Positions 1 to 9,373 of a stretch of 36,467 nt of DNA are shown here, piece by piece. The stretch comes from Candidatus Doudnabacteria bacterium. Its GTDB lineage: Bacteria > Patescibacteriota > Doudnabacteria > UBA920 > O2-02-FULL-48-8. The position numbers and the translations under genes are program-made. Location: contig JACPKU010000006.1 in assembly GCA_016186915.1 (NCBI GenBank), positions 313,619 through 350,085 on the forward strand, read 5' to 3'. How positions within the stretch are numbered: the stretch's first letter is position 1; the number at the start of each line of letters is the position of its first letter. A model generated the notes under the pieces. That model did no database searches. It saw only the letters and a program-made list of their open reading frames with translations, and was not told the origin of the DNA.

Positions 1-1100
1 AGACGCACGATTCGCCCCACCCTCTCTTTGTTGCCCGATCGCGTGTTCAGCACATAAGAGCCGGTTTGCAAAACACCGGTATAAACTCGAAAGAAAGCCA
101 GCTTGCCCACAAAAGGATCAGCCGCAATTTTGAAAGCCAGGGCCACAAACTTGTCCGAGTCGTTAGGCGTGATCTCCACTTCCTCACCGGTTTTAGGGCG
201 GGTCGCCTTCACCGGCGGCACGTCCAAAGGAGAAGGAAGGTAGCGAACCACCGCGTCGAGCAGGGACGTGGTAATAATGCCCCGTCCGTCGCCGCCGAGC
301 ACTGGGTAAAATTTTCCCGTCAATGTGGCTTTTCTTATGGCCCTGGCGATTTCAGCTTCTGTCAGCTCTGATCCGCTCAAATATTTTTCCAGCAAAGCAT
401 CATCGCTTTCGACCACCTTTTCCACCAACCTGTGGCGGTACTCCCGGGCTTTTGGGATCAGATCCGCTGGAATTTCTCCCTCAATTAATTTAGGGTCTTT
501 ATAATCTGTATAAGTATAGGTCTTCATCTTGACCAGATCCGCCACCCCTACAATGTCTTTTTCAAATCCCACAGGAATCTGGATGGGGAAAGCGTTGGGG
601 GAAAGGCGCTTGTGAATCGCATCAAGAGACATATAAAAATCACCGCCGGTTTGATTGATCTTATTTATAAAACACATCCGGGGCACGTGATATTTGTCCG
701 CTTGTCGCCAGACAGTTTCAGACTGCGGCTCCACCCCCATCTTGCCGTCAAACACCACCACCGCGCCGTCCAAAACGCGCAAAGAGCGCTCTACTTCCAC
801 GGTAAAATCCACGTGTCCTGGGGTATCGATGATGTTAATCCGATGCGTATCCTCGGCTTTCAGTCCGTTTTGCTGAGAAATTGACCAGAAAGCCGTGGTG
901 GCGGCCGAAGTGATGGTGATTCCTCTTTCGCGCTCCTGTTCCATCCAGTCCATGGCTGTGTCTCCTTCGTGGACTTCTCCGATCTTGTGGATCTTGCCTG
1001 TGTAAAACAAAATCGACTCAGTCGTGGTGGTTTTTCCCGCATCAATGTGAGCAATAATGCCGATATTTCTGATTCTATCTAAAGGATAATCTCGTGCCAT
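1..1100 (-). CDS. fusA: Elongation factor G, 3' end truncated by window edge
   Basis: Reverse complement from ATG at 1100 reads [69 protein letters not shown]...[13 protein letters not shown]; continues open to position 1. Absent from the ORF track because no stop lies in the window. Confidence 0.96.
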   Translation of the reverse strand, partial: MARDYPLDRIRNIGIIAHIDAGKTTTTESILFYTGKIHKIGEVHEGDTAMDWMEQERERGITITSAATTAFWSISQQNGLKAEDTHRINIIDTPGHVDFTVEVERSLRVLDGAVVVFDGKMGVEPQSETVWRQADKYHVPRMCFINKINQTGGDFYMSLDAIHKRLSPNAFPIQIPVGFEKDIVGVADLVKMKTYTYTDYKDPKLIEGEIPADLIPKAREYRHRLVEKVVESDDALLEKYLSGSELTEAEIARAIRKATLTGKFYPVLGGDGRGIITTSLLDAVVRYLPSPLDVPPVKATRPKTGEEVEITPNDSDKFVALAFKIAADPFVGKLAFFRVYTGVLQTGSYVLNTRSGNKERVGRIVR

Positions 1101-1215
1101 AAAATAAAAAATAACCAATTATTAATTTTCAATTTTCAATCAATTCTCAATAACTCAATTTTCAAACAGTTTGTGGTTTTGAAAATTGAAAATTAGAAAT
1201 TGAAAATTGAAAAAA

Positions 1216-1701
1216 CTACCTTCTCTGAAACCTGGCGAAATGGGCGAACGCTTTGTTGGCCTCGGCCATTCGGTGCACGTCTTCCCGCTTCTTGATGGCC
1301 ACCCCTAATTTATTATGGGCCTCCATCAGTTCTTCTGCCAATCTTTCGGCCATTCTTTTGCCTTTCTTATTTGCCGCCGCTTCAATGATCCAGCGCATGG
1401 CCAAAGTGGTCTTTCTGGGCTCCATCACTTCGATCGGCACCTGATAGTTGGCGCCGCCGATCCTGCGTCCTTTAACTTCCAGAATAGGTGAGACGTTTTT
1501 TACCGCCTGCTCGAAAACCGCCTGCGGATCAGATTTTAATTTGTCCGCGATTATATCAAAAGCATCATAAACAATTCTTGCGGCCACGGTTTTTTTGCCG
1601 CGCTCCATGATGTAGTTTATAAATTTCGCAACTTTAATATTGTTGTATTTATAATCCGCGTTTACCTTGTGTCGTTTGTAACTTCTTGCTTTCCTAGGCA
1701 T
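1216..1701 (-). CDS. rpsG: 30S ribosomal protein S7
   Basis: [40 protein letters not shown]...; S7 family; str-operon order S12-S7-EF-G. Confidence 0.98.
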   Translation of the reverse strand: MPRKARSYKRHKVNADYKYNNIKVAKFINYIMERGKKTVAARIVYDAFDIIADKLKSDPQAVFEQAVKNVSPILEVKGRRIGGANYQVPIEVMEPRKTTLAMRWIIEAAANKKGKRMAERLAEELMEAHNKLGVAIKKREDVHRMAEANKAFAHFARFQRR

Positions 1702-1713
1702 AAATATTATTGA

Positions 1714-2127
1714 TTAAGTCCGCTTCGTTCCGTATTTAGATCTGCCTCTTTTTCGACCCTCAACCCCAGCGGCGTCCAGCTTGCCTCGCACAATGTGGTA
1801 TCGCACTCCGGCCAGGTCTTTTACCCTGCCGCCGCGAATCATAACCACGGAGTGTTCCTGGAGGTTGTGTCCAACACCCGGGATGTAGGCCGTGACTTCC
1901 ATGCCGTTGGAAAGCCTGACTCTGGCAATTTTACGCAACGCAGAGTTCGGTTTTCTGGGAGGAACCGTGGTTACTTTGATGCAAACCCCTCTTTTCAAAG
2001 GGCTTCCTTTGCTCACGTTGTAAGGCTTGTTTTTGAGCAAATTATAAACCCGGTCCAAAGCCGGCACCTTGGACTTATACTTGATTTTCTTTCTTCCCTT
2101 TTTTACTAGCTGATTGATTGTTGGCAT
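1714..2127 (-). CDS. rpsL: 30S ribosomal protein S12
   Basis: [14 protein letters not shown]...[70 protein letters not shown]. Confidence 0.99.
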   Translation of the reverse strand: MPTINQLVKKGRKKIKYKSKVPALDRVYNLLKNKPYNVSKGSPLKRGVCIKVTTVPPRKPNSALRKIARVRLSNGMEVTAYIPGVGHNLQEHSVVMIRGGRVKDLAGVRYHIVRGKLDAAGVEGRKRGRSKYGTKRT

Positions 2128-2227
2128 ATAAAAACGGCAACAAATGCCGCGTGCAACTTCTTGTCCGCCGAAGCCTCGTGCGAAAGCGGATAACGCAGTT
2201 ATTAACTTTACTTATTATATTGAGAAA

Positions 2228-2256
2228 AGTATAACAGTTCCCGCCTACCTTGTCAA
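2228..2256 (-). promoter_or_regulatory. Sigma70-type promoter of the rpsL operon
   Basis: TTGACA - 17 nt - TATACT on the minus strand. Confidence 0.75.
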
Positions 2257-2259
2257 AGC

Positions 2260-2916
2260 CTAAAAAATGCTTGGCGGCAGGTCAGTCCCAGTAAATAAGC
2301 GGAACAAGAGCAAGGCTGGAAGAAAAAAGATACCGAACAATGGTGTTGCGGCGAAGACCAATAAAAATAACAAGATAAACATAAGTCCATAGCGCTCGAG
2401 GGCTATAAAACGATGCATCCATTCGATATTAATGTAGCCTAGGATACTGCCTAAAATTTTTGACCCATCCAAGGGCGGAATTGGAATGAGGTTGAACATC
2501 ATTAAGATCAAATTTAGCCACACGGTTTTCAAAAGCAGGCTTTCAGCTGTGCCCGAGGTCCCAGGCAAGAACAATACTACCAGGCCTGCCACCAAGGCCA
2601 AAACCAAGTTCGTGGCTGGCCCGGCCAGTGAAACCAAGGCCGTATCCCGTCTGTAGTTGCGCAAATTATAAAAATTCACCGGCACGGGTTTGGCCGAGCC
2701 CAAAACAAACTGCCCTTGCGTTATAATCAACAAAAACGCTGGCAATAAAATCGAGCCATACAAATCTATGTGCGGGATGGGATTCAAAGTCAGCCTGCCG
2801 GCAAACCTGGCAGTCGGATCCCCTAGTTTCTCAGCGACTAAACCGTGCGCTACTTCGTGGAAGACCACAGAGAACAAAAGTATGGCCAAACCAATTATCA
2901 GCGATGCAATGTCCAT
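2260..2916 (-). CDS. Site-2 protease (M50 family) membrane metalloprotease
   Basis: HEVAH zinc motif plus NLIPIPPLDGSKIL; multiple TM segments. Confidence 0.88.
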   Translation of the reverse strand: MDIASLIIGLAILLFSVVFHEVAHGLVAEKLGDPTARFAGRLTLNPIPHIDLYGSILLPAFLLIITQGQFVLGSAKPVPVNFYNLRNYRRDTALVSLAGPATNLVLALVAGLVVLFLPGTSGTAESLLLKTVWLNLILMMFNLIPIPPLDGSKILGSILGYINIEWMHRFIALERYGLMFILLFLLVFAATPLFGIFFLPALLLFRLFTGTDLPPSIF

Positions 2917-2993
2917 TGAATTAGAATTTAGAAATTAGAATTTAGAATTTTGATCTTATTCCACATTCCACATTCCAAATCCAATCAATGGCT

Positions 2994-3022
2994 TTGACAC
3001 AAGGCTACTGATATGATAACAT
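2994..3022 (+). promoter_or_regulatory. Promoter of rpmB with hairpin/operator-like palindrome over the -10
   Basis: TTGACA-17-TAACAT; TGATATG-ATAA-CATATCA overlaps the -10. Confidence 0.6.
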
Positions 3023-3056
3023 ATCAAGGCATATCAATTAAGCTTTTGAAAAAGTT

Positions 3057-3245
3057 ATGCGCAAATGTGAAATCTGCGGCAAGGGCTACCTCTCAAGTAT
3101 GAGACGCTCTCACTCCATGCGTGCGACCAAGGTCCGTCTCTACCCGAATCTGCAATGGCTCAAACTGGAACACGGCAAGAGAGTCAAAGCTTGTACTAAG
3201 TGTATGAAGACCCATGAGAAGAACTTAGCCAAAGTTACCGCCTAA
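3057..3245 (+). CDS. rpmB: 50S ribosomal protein L28
   Basis: MRKCEICGKGYLSSMRRSHSMRATKVRLYPNLQWLKLEHGKRVKACTKCMKTHEK; zinc-binding C+ form of L28. Confidence 0.93.
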   Translation: MRKCEICGKGYLSSMRRSHSMRATKVRLYPNLQWLKLEHGKRVKACTKCMKTHEKNLAKVTA

Positions 3246-3272
3246 ATCCTCCGCCCGGGGCGGAGGATTTTT
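3246..3272 (+). terminator. Intrinsic terminator after rpmB
   Basis: ATCCTCCGCCCGGGGCGGAGGATTTTTATTT. Confidence 0.9.
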
Positions 3273-3714
3273 ATTTGATAAAATCTTTAAGCCACTTCGT
3301 CCAACCATCGCCACTCTCATCCTGATAAGTGTTCCAAAACTCTGCCGGGCGGACGATTTTAATCCCATTATATTTTTCTAGTTTCAGCAAGTGCTGGTCT
3401 GCGGTAATAATATAATCAGCGCCTGCCTCAATCGCTGCTTCCACAAATTTATTGTCTTCTTCGTCTTCTACGACGTTTAGACGCTCACTGCGATCCACGA
3501 CATTAACGCTGGCAAAAAAATAATTGAGCTTTTGCAAATAATTCTGGTCTGTAATTTTCTGGGGTGCAATAAACTGGTTTTCGCGCAGAGTTTTCCGATT
3601 CGCGAAAGCTTGGATGTGGCCGGCAATCACCGCGTCAATGATGCGGTTGCCATAGTTATACGCGTCTTCTGACCCGTCAATCAGAAGATTGGTGTCAATC
3701 ACAACTTTGAACAT
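3271..3714 (-). CDS. PIN-domain toxin/ribonuclease
   Basis: MFKVVIDTNLLIDGSEDAY... DEEDNKFVEAAIEAGADYIITADQHLL acidic PIN motifs. Confidence 0.88.
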   Translation of the reverse strand: MFKVVIDTNLLIDGSEDAYNYGNRIIDAVIAGHIQAFANRKTLRENQFIAPQKITDQNYLQKLNYFFASVNVVDRSERLNVVEDEEDNKFVEAAIEAGADYIITADQHLLKLEKYNGIKIVRPAEFWNTYQDESGDGWTKWLKDFIK

Positions 3715-3744
3715 GTGGTTTATCTATAACCTACAACCTATAAC

Positions 3745-3930
3745 CTATTTTCTTTTCTTAGTAATCGCATCTCGCAGCAAGATCCCTCGCGCCATCCTTT
3801 TGACCAAAAGTCTCTGCCCCTCTTTCCAGCCCAAAGAACGGATTAAAGAAGGACTGATGGCCACACTGTAAGAACTACTGCCAGAGCGGCTAAGCCTATG
3901 AATCGGCTTTTTTGGTTTCGTCTTGGCCAA
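3745..3930 (-). CDS. AbrB/MazE-like SpoVT domain antitoxin paired with PIN toxin
   Basis: SRSGSSSYSVAISPSLIRSLGWKEGQRLLVKRMARGILLRD; swapped-hairpin AbrB pattern. Confidence 0.75.
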   Translation of the reverse strand: MAKTKPKKPIHRLSRSGSSSYSVAISPSLIRSLGWKEGQRLLVKRMARGILLRDAITKKRK

Positions 3931-4052
3931 AAGATTAAACTCCTATTAGAATCCCCCTCTCCTGACGAGGAGAGGGGCCAGGGGAGAGGTTATCCATGAT
4001 TAGTTTTTTATATTTACCATTCTACCTCTATTTTATTTCCCTTACAATCCCT

Positions 4053-4310
4053 TTATCTGTATAAATTGCTATGAGTATCAACTATTATAAATTGAATTAG
4101 ATCAGCTTCAATTACTTCATAAAACGCACGGTAAACTCCGGTAATGTTTATGCTTCTATAACCTCTATATTTTCCTGAAAGAGCATGGTTATTCAGATTC
4201 GGATTAAAAGGATTTTTCATAAATAAAACAAGCCGTTCATCAATTTGTCTTTGAATGGCTCTTAATTTTTTGTACTGCTTTCGAAAATTCTTATGATAAA
4301 CTACGCGCAT
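4053..4310 (-). CDS. RelE/YafQ-type mRNA interferase toxin
   Basis: MRVVYHKNFRKQYKKL...LSGKYRGYRSINITGVYRAFYEVIEADLIQFIIVDTHSNLY; overlaps the upstream antitoxin stop. Confidence 0.85.
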   Translation of the reverse strand: MRVVYHKNFRKQYKKLRAIQRQIDERLVLFMKNPFNPNLNNHALSGKYRGYRSINITGVYRAFYEVIEADLIQFIIVDTHSNLYR

Positions 4311-4585
4311 TATTGAGAATGCAGATAATCTAACATTTTTTTAGTACTGGTAAAAACGGGGGAAATATTTCTTCCCTTTCTAAAATCCTCGCTGGCTTTC
4401 TTCAGAAATTTTTCGACTTCTGGCCGGAGCTTTGGCTCAAGTGAAAGTTTAATCTCACGATTTCGGATAAAATCCTTCAAATACGCATTAATAACAGTGC
4501 TTAGGGGCAAGCCTAAGTTTTGCGCTATCTTTTGGGCATCTTTCTTAACCTCTTTATCGGTTTTTATAATGATCTGGGTCTTCAT
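4310..4585 (-). CDS. RelB/DinJ-type antitoxin
   Basis: MKTQIIIKTDKEVKKDAQKIAQNLGLPLSTVINAYLKDFIRN RHH-like N-terminus. Confidence 0.85.
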   Translation of the reverse strand: MKTQIIIKTDKEVKKDAQKIAQNLGLPLSTVINAYLKDFIRNREIKLSLEPKLRPEVEKFLKKASEDFRKGRNISPVFTSTKKMLDYLHSQ

Positions 4586-4682
4586 CCCGTTTAGAAATTT
4601 AATTGCTAAGCTTGCTGTTAATTTGATATTTCCCGTTAGCCGGCGATTATTTAAAAAGCATCGTGGAAATTTCTAACGGGAT
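4585..4682. repeat. MITE-like element with CCCGTTAGAAAT / ATTTCTAACGGG terminal inverted repeats (copy 1)
   Basis: cccgtttagaaattt...aaatttctaacggg; related copies at 16814 and 34681. Confidence 0.65.
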
Positions 4683-4789
4683 TCATAGCTAAAGTATATA
4701 CAACGGGTTTTATTTGTCAAGCACCAATTTCTATATATTCCAATTTATTCCTACTTATTTCATCTCGTCATACCTTCCTCACAATCCCT

Positions 4790-5176
4790 TTATTTAATCT
4801 TTTTTGAATGCCTTTTAAGCCAGTTTGCTATTTCTTTTAATTCTAATTTTTCATTGACAACTTTCATTATAAATTTTACCACTTCGGGATTCGGGAGCAA
4901 CAGCGTATAGTTATTTAGAAATAAAAACCTAGCGGCAGAGGCAAACCCGGTTCTTTTATTTCCATCTACGAACACATGATAATTTGCAAAAGCTTCCAAA
5001 TAAACTGCGGCCTTAACAAATACACTTACATACGGTTCTTTTCCACCAAATTCCATTTTGGGTTTTTCTATAATTGAAAGAAAAAGACCGGTGTCCCTAA
5101 TCCCGTGTAAGCCACCGGTCTCATCTATAATCTTCGAATGGAGAACTAAAATTTCTTCTCCTGTCAAATATTTCAT
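4790..5176 (-). CDS. Fic/Doc (death-on-curing) family toxin
   Basis: HVFVDGNKRTGFASAARFLFL = HxFx(D/N)GNKR motif. Confidence 0.92.
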   Translation of the reverse strand: MKYLTGEEILVLHSKIIDETGGLHGIRDTGLFLSIIEKPKMEFGGKEPYVSVFVKAAVYLEAFANYHVFVDGNKRTGFASAARFLFLNNYTLLLPNPEVVKFIMKVVNEKLELKEIANWLKRHSKKIK

Positions 5177-5410
5177 TTATTTCTTAGCCAAGGCTTCCAA
5201 TGCTGGCCTGTATTGTTCAATAAACTTTCCCGTCCAATCCAAGAGTTTCTTGTCAATTTTTTTATTGCTGGGTTCAATCAAAACAACTTGGTTTTTGCGG
5301 TCAATCTGAACACTCACATGGTCGCCAATTTTGAGGCCAAGCTCTTCCAAGGATTTTTTAGGGATGGTAACAGCGGCGCTGGAGCCGACTTTTAAAACTT
5401 TTTGAGTCAT
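5177..5410 (-). CDS. AbrB/MazE-like antitoxin paired with Doc
   Basis: MTQKVLKVGSSAAVTIPKKSLEELGLKIGDHVSVQIDRKNQVVLIEP. Confidence 0.85.
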   Translation of the reverse strand: MTQKVLKVGSSAAVTIPKKSLEELGLKIGDHVSVQIDRKNQVVLIEPSNKKIDKKLLDWTGKFIEQYRPALEALAKK

Positions 5411-5516
5411 ATAAATTATTTATTGATTATAATAATATTATAATACAAAAATTCTCTTGTCAATCTATAACCTATCATTCTTATTATCCTTATTCTCCCT
5501 ATCATCCCTACTCCGC

Positions 5517-7025
5517 CTATTTCTTCCCAAGCTTTCTCACAATTCCCTTATTCGCGTCCACCTCAACAAAATCCCCGTCTTTGAAAACCTGAGTTGCAAA
5601 TCTGGTGCCAATAACACATGGTGTTCCTAATTCGCGCGAAACGATGGCGGCGTGAGATGTAATGCCGCCCTGTTCGGTTACAATCGCTGCTGCTTTCTTC
5701 ATAGCTGAAACGATATCTGGATCAGTCGCAATGCTGACTAAGATATCCCCTTTATTCATCTTCTTCATATCCTTGGCTCTGATAATTATCTTCACGATAC
5801 CTTTTGCCATTCCTGGCTGAGCCACTTGACCAGTCAATTCTTTTAGGTTTTTATTAAGTGTGGTATTGATTGTTTTTCGGATTTTTTCTTCAAATTTTCC
5901 TAAATAGACGTGTTCAGAATTTTTCTCATAGAAAGTAACGCAGTGTCTTAGTCTGTTTTTTAGCTCTCCTTGGTTGACTTTGTTTTGAAGTAAAGCTTTT
6001 TTAACTTCATCCATCAACATAAATTGCACTTGGTATCTTGTAAGCTTTAATCTATTTGCAATCTCTGTGAGTAAGGTTTTGTGCATTAAAAGTAAATCAA
6101 GCAATTGAGCGTGCCGTCTAACTAATTTGGTTAGGGCGAAGTCAGTTGCCACGTCAAATAATCGCCTATAAAGCGGGGAAACTTTTAGTTTTCTATAAAG
6201 TTTAATTCTTTTTATTTTCGCATTCCTTAACTGTTCCGCTTCTTTTTTTAATACCTTTCTCCCCTCAATGCCGGTTTTTGCCAAGTCACCCATTTCCTTC
6301 CAATAGTGTTGCCAGGAAAAAGGCTGGGTATTTCCAGCATAAATATATCCCAAATGTCCCCATTTCTTAGCGTGTTCAACAAGAACTTGCTTTAAGCTTT
6401 GAGGAATGGTTTTTAATTTAATAAACTTTCTGTATTGATCATAAATTATTAAAAACTCTTCCCGTTCGGATGCAACAATGGTTTTTTTATCAGGTGTGGT
6501 AAAAGCGATAAACGCTGATTCTGCATCCTGTTTGCTTTCGCAGATACCGTAAAGATATTGCTTTAACTTCTTAGTAAAATTATTATGGAACATGTCCACG
6601 CAAACCGGCAGCCACCCATAGGTATAGAGTTTTGTATGCACTTGGTCGTGTTTTAAATAAAGTTCCCAGAGTTGTTTGTTTGAATATTTGTCTAAAGGTA
6701 AAACGGCTGTTCTTTTGGCAAATTCAATAAGCTTATGTGACCAGTCAACAATCTTCTTGTTTAATTCAGTCCCAAATTTTGGGCGATCAATTAAGGCTTT
6801 TAATATTGATTCTGCTACCTCATATGAATCTTTTTCTCCATAGCAGAAACTCATCTCGAATTTATCGTAGGTGGCCAGAACTTTTCGATAATTCTTAATA
6901 AACCTATAGCTTGTATCATTGGTAAAACAAGAAAACGGAATTTGAAAAAAGAAAATATCCGAATCTGGAATATTTTCCGCCAACATCCAAGAATCTTTAT
7001 CGAATAAGTATTTGGGTCTTACCAT
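5517..7025 (-). CDS. PEP-utilizing enzyme (swivelling His domain at C-terminus), acceptor module 2
   Basis: C-terminus ILVSIATDPDIVSAMKKAAAIVTEQGGITSHAAIVSRELGTPCVIGTRFATQVFKDGDFVEVDANKGIVRKL. Confidence 0.85.
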   Translation of the reverse strand: MVRPKYLFDKDSWMLAENIPDSDIFFFQIPFSCFTNDTSYRFIKNYRKVLATYDKFEMSFCYGEKDSYEVAESILKALIDRPKFGTELNKKIVDWSHKLIEFAKRTAVLPLDKYSNKQLWELYLKHDQVHTKLYTYGWLPVCVDMFHNNFTKKLKQYLYGICESKQDAESAFIAFTTPDKKTIVASEREEFLIIYDQYRKFIKLKTIPQSLKQVLVEHAKKWGHLGYIYAGNTQPFSWQHYWKEMGDLAKTGIEGRKVLKKEAEQLRNAKIKRIKLYRKLKVSPLYRRLFDVATDFALTKLVRRHAQLLDLLLMHKTLLTEIANRLKLTRYQVQFMLMDEVKKALLQNKVNQGELKNRLRHCVTFYEKNSEHVYLGKFEEKIRKTINTTLNKNLKELTGQVAQPGMAKGIVKIIIRAKDMKKMNKGDILVSIATDPDIVSAMKKAAAIVTEQGGITSHAAIVSRELGTPCVIGTRFATQVFKDGDFVEVDANKGIVRKLGKK

Positions 7026-7055
7026 ACAGGCTAATTATAATCAAAATGCGCCGTA

Positions 7056-7084
7056 TTGACAAAATGCCGAAAGAGGAGTACAAT
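7056..7084 (+). promoter_or_regulatory. Sigma70-type promoter
   Basis: TTGACA-17-TACAAT upstream of the 7228 gene. Confidence 0.75.
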
Positions 7085-7114
7085 ATATAGTTCTTTTACA
7101 ATGATGGCTCTAAT

Positions 7115-7180
7115 GTCATTCTGGGCGGAGCGAAGAATCTGATTTCTTGTGTTCGGATCCTCCACTCCGTTCAGGATGAC
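7115..7180. repeat. GTCATTCTG..CAGGATGAC interspersed palindrome (copy 1)
   Basis: gtcattctgggcggagcgaagaatct...tccactccgttcaggatgac. Confidence 0.85.
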
Positions 7181-7227
7181 AATTCACTGACTCACGACAA
7201 CATACGACAAGCCTGTAGGAGGGCTCA

Positions 7228-7770
7228 ATGAAAACGCTGCACTATCGGCGACACTCGCTGAAGGACGGGAACTACATCAGCGCCGAAGGACTTCGTCTGG
7301 CGTTCCGCGAAGGGGCCCTCTGCGGCGTGATTCACCACAAGGTCTTTCACGGGCCGCTGGTCCGTACCGCCCAGACGCTCCTCTCGTTCCTGCAGGGAAG
7401 GACCGGCAACTCGATGATCATGCCGATCATCGAGGAGATCGGCAATGACACGATCGTTGCGGCCATGGTCAACGACGCGTTCAAGGCCGCGGTGAAGGAA
7501 GGCCTTCCGAACATCGAGTGCCTCCGCAGAGCGCATGACAACGACAAGCTTGCCCAGTTTGCGGCCAGCGCGTTGCATGCCGTTGTGAAGATGTTTGATC
7601 GGATGAACGAGGGGGACATTGCTGTCGCTTTCGGCCACAGTCCGATCATCACCCCGCCCGAAGGGTGGGACAAGCTCGGTGAGCTGGATGGCCTGGTATT
7701 TGTCCAGGACGCAGCCCGCATCCGCGTCACCCAGGTCATCCGCGCCCAGCGCGACACCGTTCCGGCGTAG
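7228..7770 (+). CDS. Histidine phosphatase superfamily protein (putative), GC-rich
   Basis: N-term RRHS, internal FHGPLVRTAQTL, late GHSPII; strong SD TAGGAGGGCTCA. Confidence 0.65.
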   Translation: MKTLHYRRHSLKDGNYISAEGLRLAFREGALCGVIHHKVFHGPLVRTAQTLLSFLQGRTGNSMIMPIIEEIGNDTIVAAMVNDAFKAAVKEGLPNIECLRRAHDNDKLAQFAASALHAVVKMFDRMNEGDIAVAFGHSPIITPPEGWDKLGELDGLVFVQDAARIRVTQVIRAQRDTVPA

Positions 7771-7785
7771 CGACGGGAGCAGTAC

Positions 7786-7833
7786 AGAAAGGCGAGTGGA
7801 CGAATCCATCGTAGGGTTCCCACTCGCCTTTTC
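7786..7833 (+). terminator. Intrinsic terminator
   Basis: AGAAAGGCGAGTGG...CCACTCGCCTTTTCT. Confidence 0.85.
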
Positions 7834-7841
7834 TATTTGCC

Positions 7842-9302
7842 TTAAATTTTCCTCACAATGCCTTTATTCGCATCTACCTCGACCAAATCCCCATCTTTAA
7901 AAACTTTAGTTCCGACCTTAGTCCCAATTACGCATGGTTTTTTCATCTCACGGGCAACAATTGCGGCATGTGATGTGATTCCTCCAACATCAGTCACAAA
8001 ACCCAAGGCCTTGTACATGGCCGGTAATAAATCGGGAGTTGTGGAAACGCCAATCAAAATATCCCCACGTTTTACCTTATCTAAATCTCCTATCCCAAAA
8101 ACTAATTTTGCCGGGCCCCTGGCAATACCTAAGTATGCGGCCTGGCCGTGTATTTCACTGCCCTTAAACTGGATCTCGGGCATCATCATTTTCTTCAAAA
8201 AAGCCTTAGCCTTGCTTTTAGGGATAAATCTTGAAATACCGTTTTCTGTAATTTCCAGTAGCCAGCGCTGTCTTTTAGAAATCTCTTTTATCGCCAGTTT
8301 TTTACCTTTGAGTAAGTCCAATATCTCCTCACGGCGTGCGTATTGGAAAAATTTAACCGGAAGATGAAATCTTTTTCCCAATGCTTTGAAAATCTCATCA
8401 GAGGTATAATGAACTTTATGCCTTACATTCACTCTATAAGCTTTAAGAAACATAAAAGTTCGGGCCGTGGCGAAAAAATATTTATCTTTCCGTGATAGTC
8501 CTAATTGTTTTTCTAATTTATTTTGTTTCTTTACAAGAATTTTAAATTGATTTTTATGCTCTGTATGCATTTTGCTAAAACTCTTTCGAGACTTTGCTAA
8601 ATTTTTTAACCGTATTATAAAATCACTGCTTCGCCAAATAGGGCCTTGATATCCATAATTAAGCCAAAAATATTTATTAACATGATTTTTAAATTCTTGG
8701 CTCTTAACTATTTGTCTTAAACTTTTATATTTTCTGGCAATACCTAATAATTCCAACTGCTCTTGCCAATACAAGTCCGGTTGATTGTTGCTGATTAAAA
8801 GAGATAGATAATCCTGAACTTTTATGGGATCAACTTTATATTTTATTAAAATGCCGGTTAACCTCTGGTTCAAAATCGAATGCTCAAAATCACTAATTAC
8901 CGGGATCAACCCCAACATATTGAGTTCTATATAATCTTGCCAAATCGTTTTCAGATTTGAAATAATTTCTCTATTGCTGACTAAATTTAAATTTCTCTTA
9001 TTTAATTTGTTACAAATGATAAACAGCCTTTTGCCAAGCCTTTGATGTTCTTTGATTAGCTGTTTGACATCTAAATTTCCTTTTTCTATTCTATCTACAA
9101 CCAGTTTGCCTAACTTCTCCCAATTCTGAACTTCTACTCCCCAAAAACCGGCGTCCTTCTCCATTAACATCAAAGCTCCGGAAGAATATATACCGAGGTG
9201 TTTCTTAAACTCATTGGAAGTAAAACCGTTGGCGATTAGACTCCAGCTATAGTAATTCGTATTTGTCTCTTTTACGATCCATTTTACAGATTTTGGCCTC
9301 AT
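7842..9302 (-). CDS. PEP-utilizing enzyme (His domain at C-terminus), acceptor module 1
   Basis: C-terminus DILIGVSTTPDLLPAMYKALGFVTDVGGITSHAAIVAREMKKPCVIGTKVGTKVFKDGDLVEVDANKGIVRKI. Confidence 0.85.
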   Translation of the reverse strand: MRPKSVKWIVKETNTNYYSWSLIANGFTSNEFKKHLGIYSSGALMLMEKDAGFWGVEVQNWEKLGKLVVDRIEKGNLDVKQLIKEHQRLGKRLFIICNKLNKRNLNLVSNREIISNLKTIWQDYIELNMLGLIPVISDFEHSILNQRLTGILIKYKVDPIKVQDYLSLLISNNQPDLYWQEQLELLGIARKYKSLRQIVKSQEFKNHVNKYFWLNYGYQGPIWRSSDFIIRLKNLAKSRKSFSKMHTEHKNQFKILVKKQNKLEKQLGLSRKDKYFFATARTFMFLKAYRVNVRHKVHYTSDEIFKALGKRFHLPVKFFQYARREEILDLLKGKKLAIKEISKRQRWLLEITENGISRFIPKSKAKAFLKKMMMPEIQFKGSEIHGQAAYLGIARGPAKLVFGIGDLDKVKRGDILIGVSTTPDLLPAMYKALGFVTDVGGITSHAAIVAREMKKPCVIGTKVGTKVFKDGDLVEVDANKGIVRKI

Positions 9303-9373
9303 AAAGTCGTGATTGGTCTTGGTTGGATAATAATAAATTTGCCCTTTACATAAGCTCCTTCGATGTCTTGGGT
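9299..9373 (-). pseudogene. Remnant C-terminal tail of a second PEP-synthase ATP-binding domain
   Basis: In-frame after the stop of the 9374 ORF: TQDIEGAYVKGKFIIIQPRPITTL*, matching QDIEWAYSKGKFYITQSRPITTL* at the end of the 9694 gene; its TGA overlaps the ATG at 9302. Confidence 0.8.

Noticed and set aside
1120-1212. AT-rich inverted AATTTTCAATTTTCAA repeats between fusA and rpsG (similar low-complexity tracts at 2926-2975 and 32358-32460)
   Set aside because: Low-complexity spacer of a type common in such genomes; no conserved structure to support a function.
7225-7809. 194-aa minus ORF MDSSTRLSVLLPSLRR... opposite the phosphatase
   Set aside because: Mirror ORF of a GC-rich gene; no SD, and the + frame has phosphatase motifs, SD, promoter and terminator.
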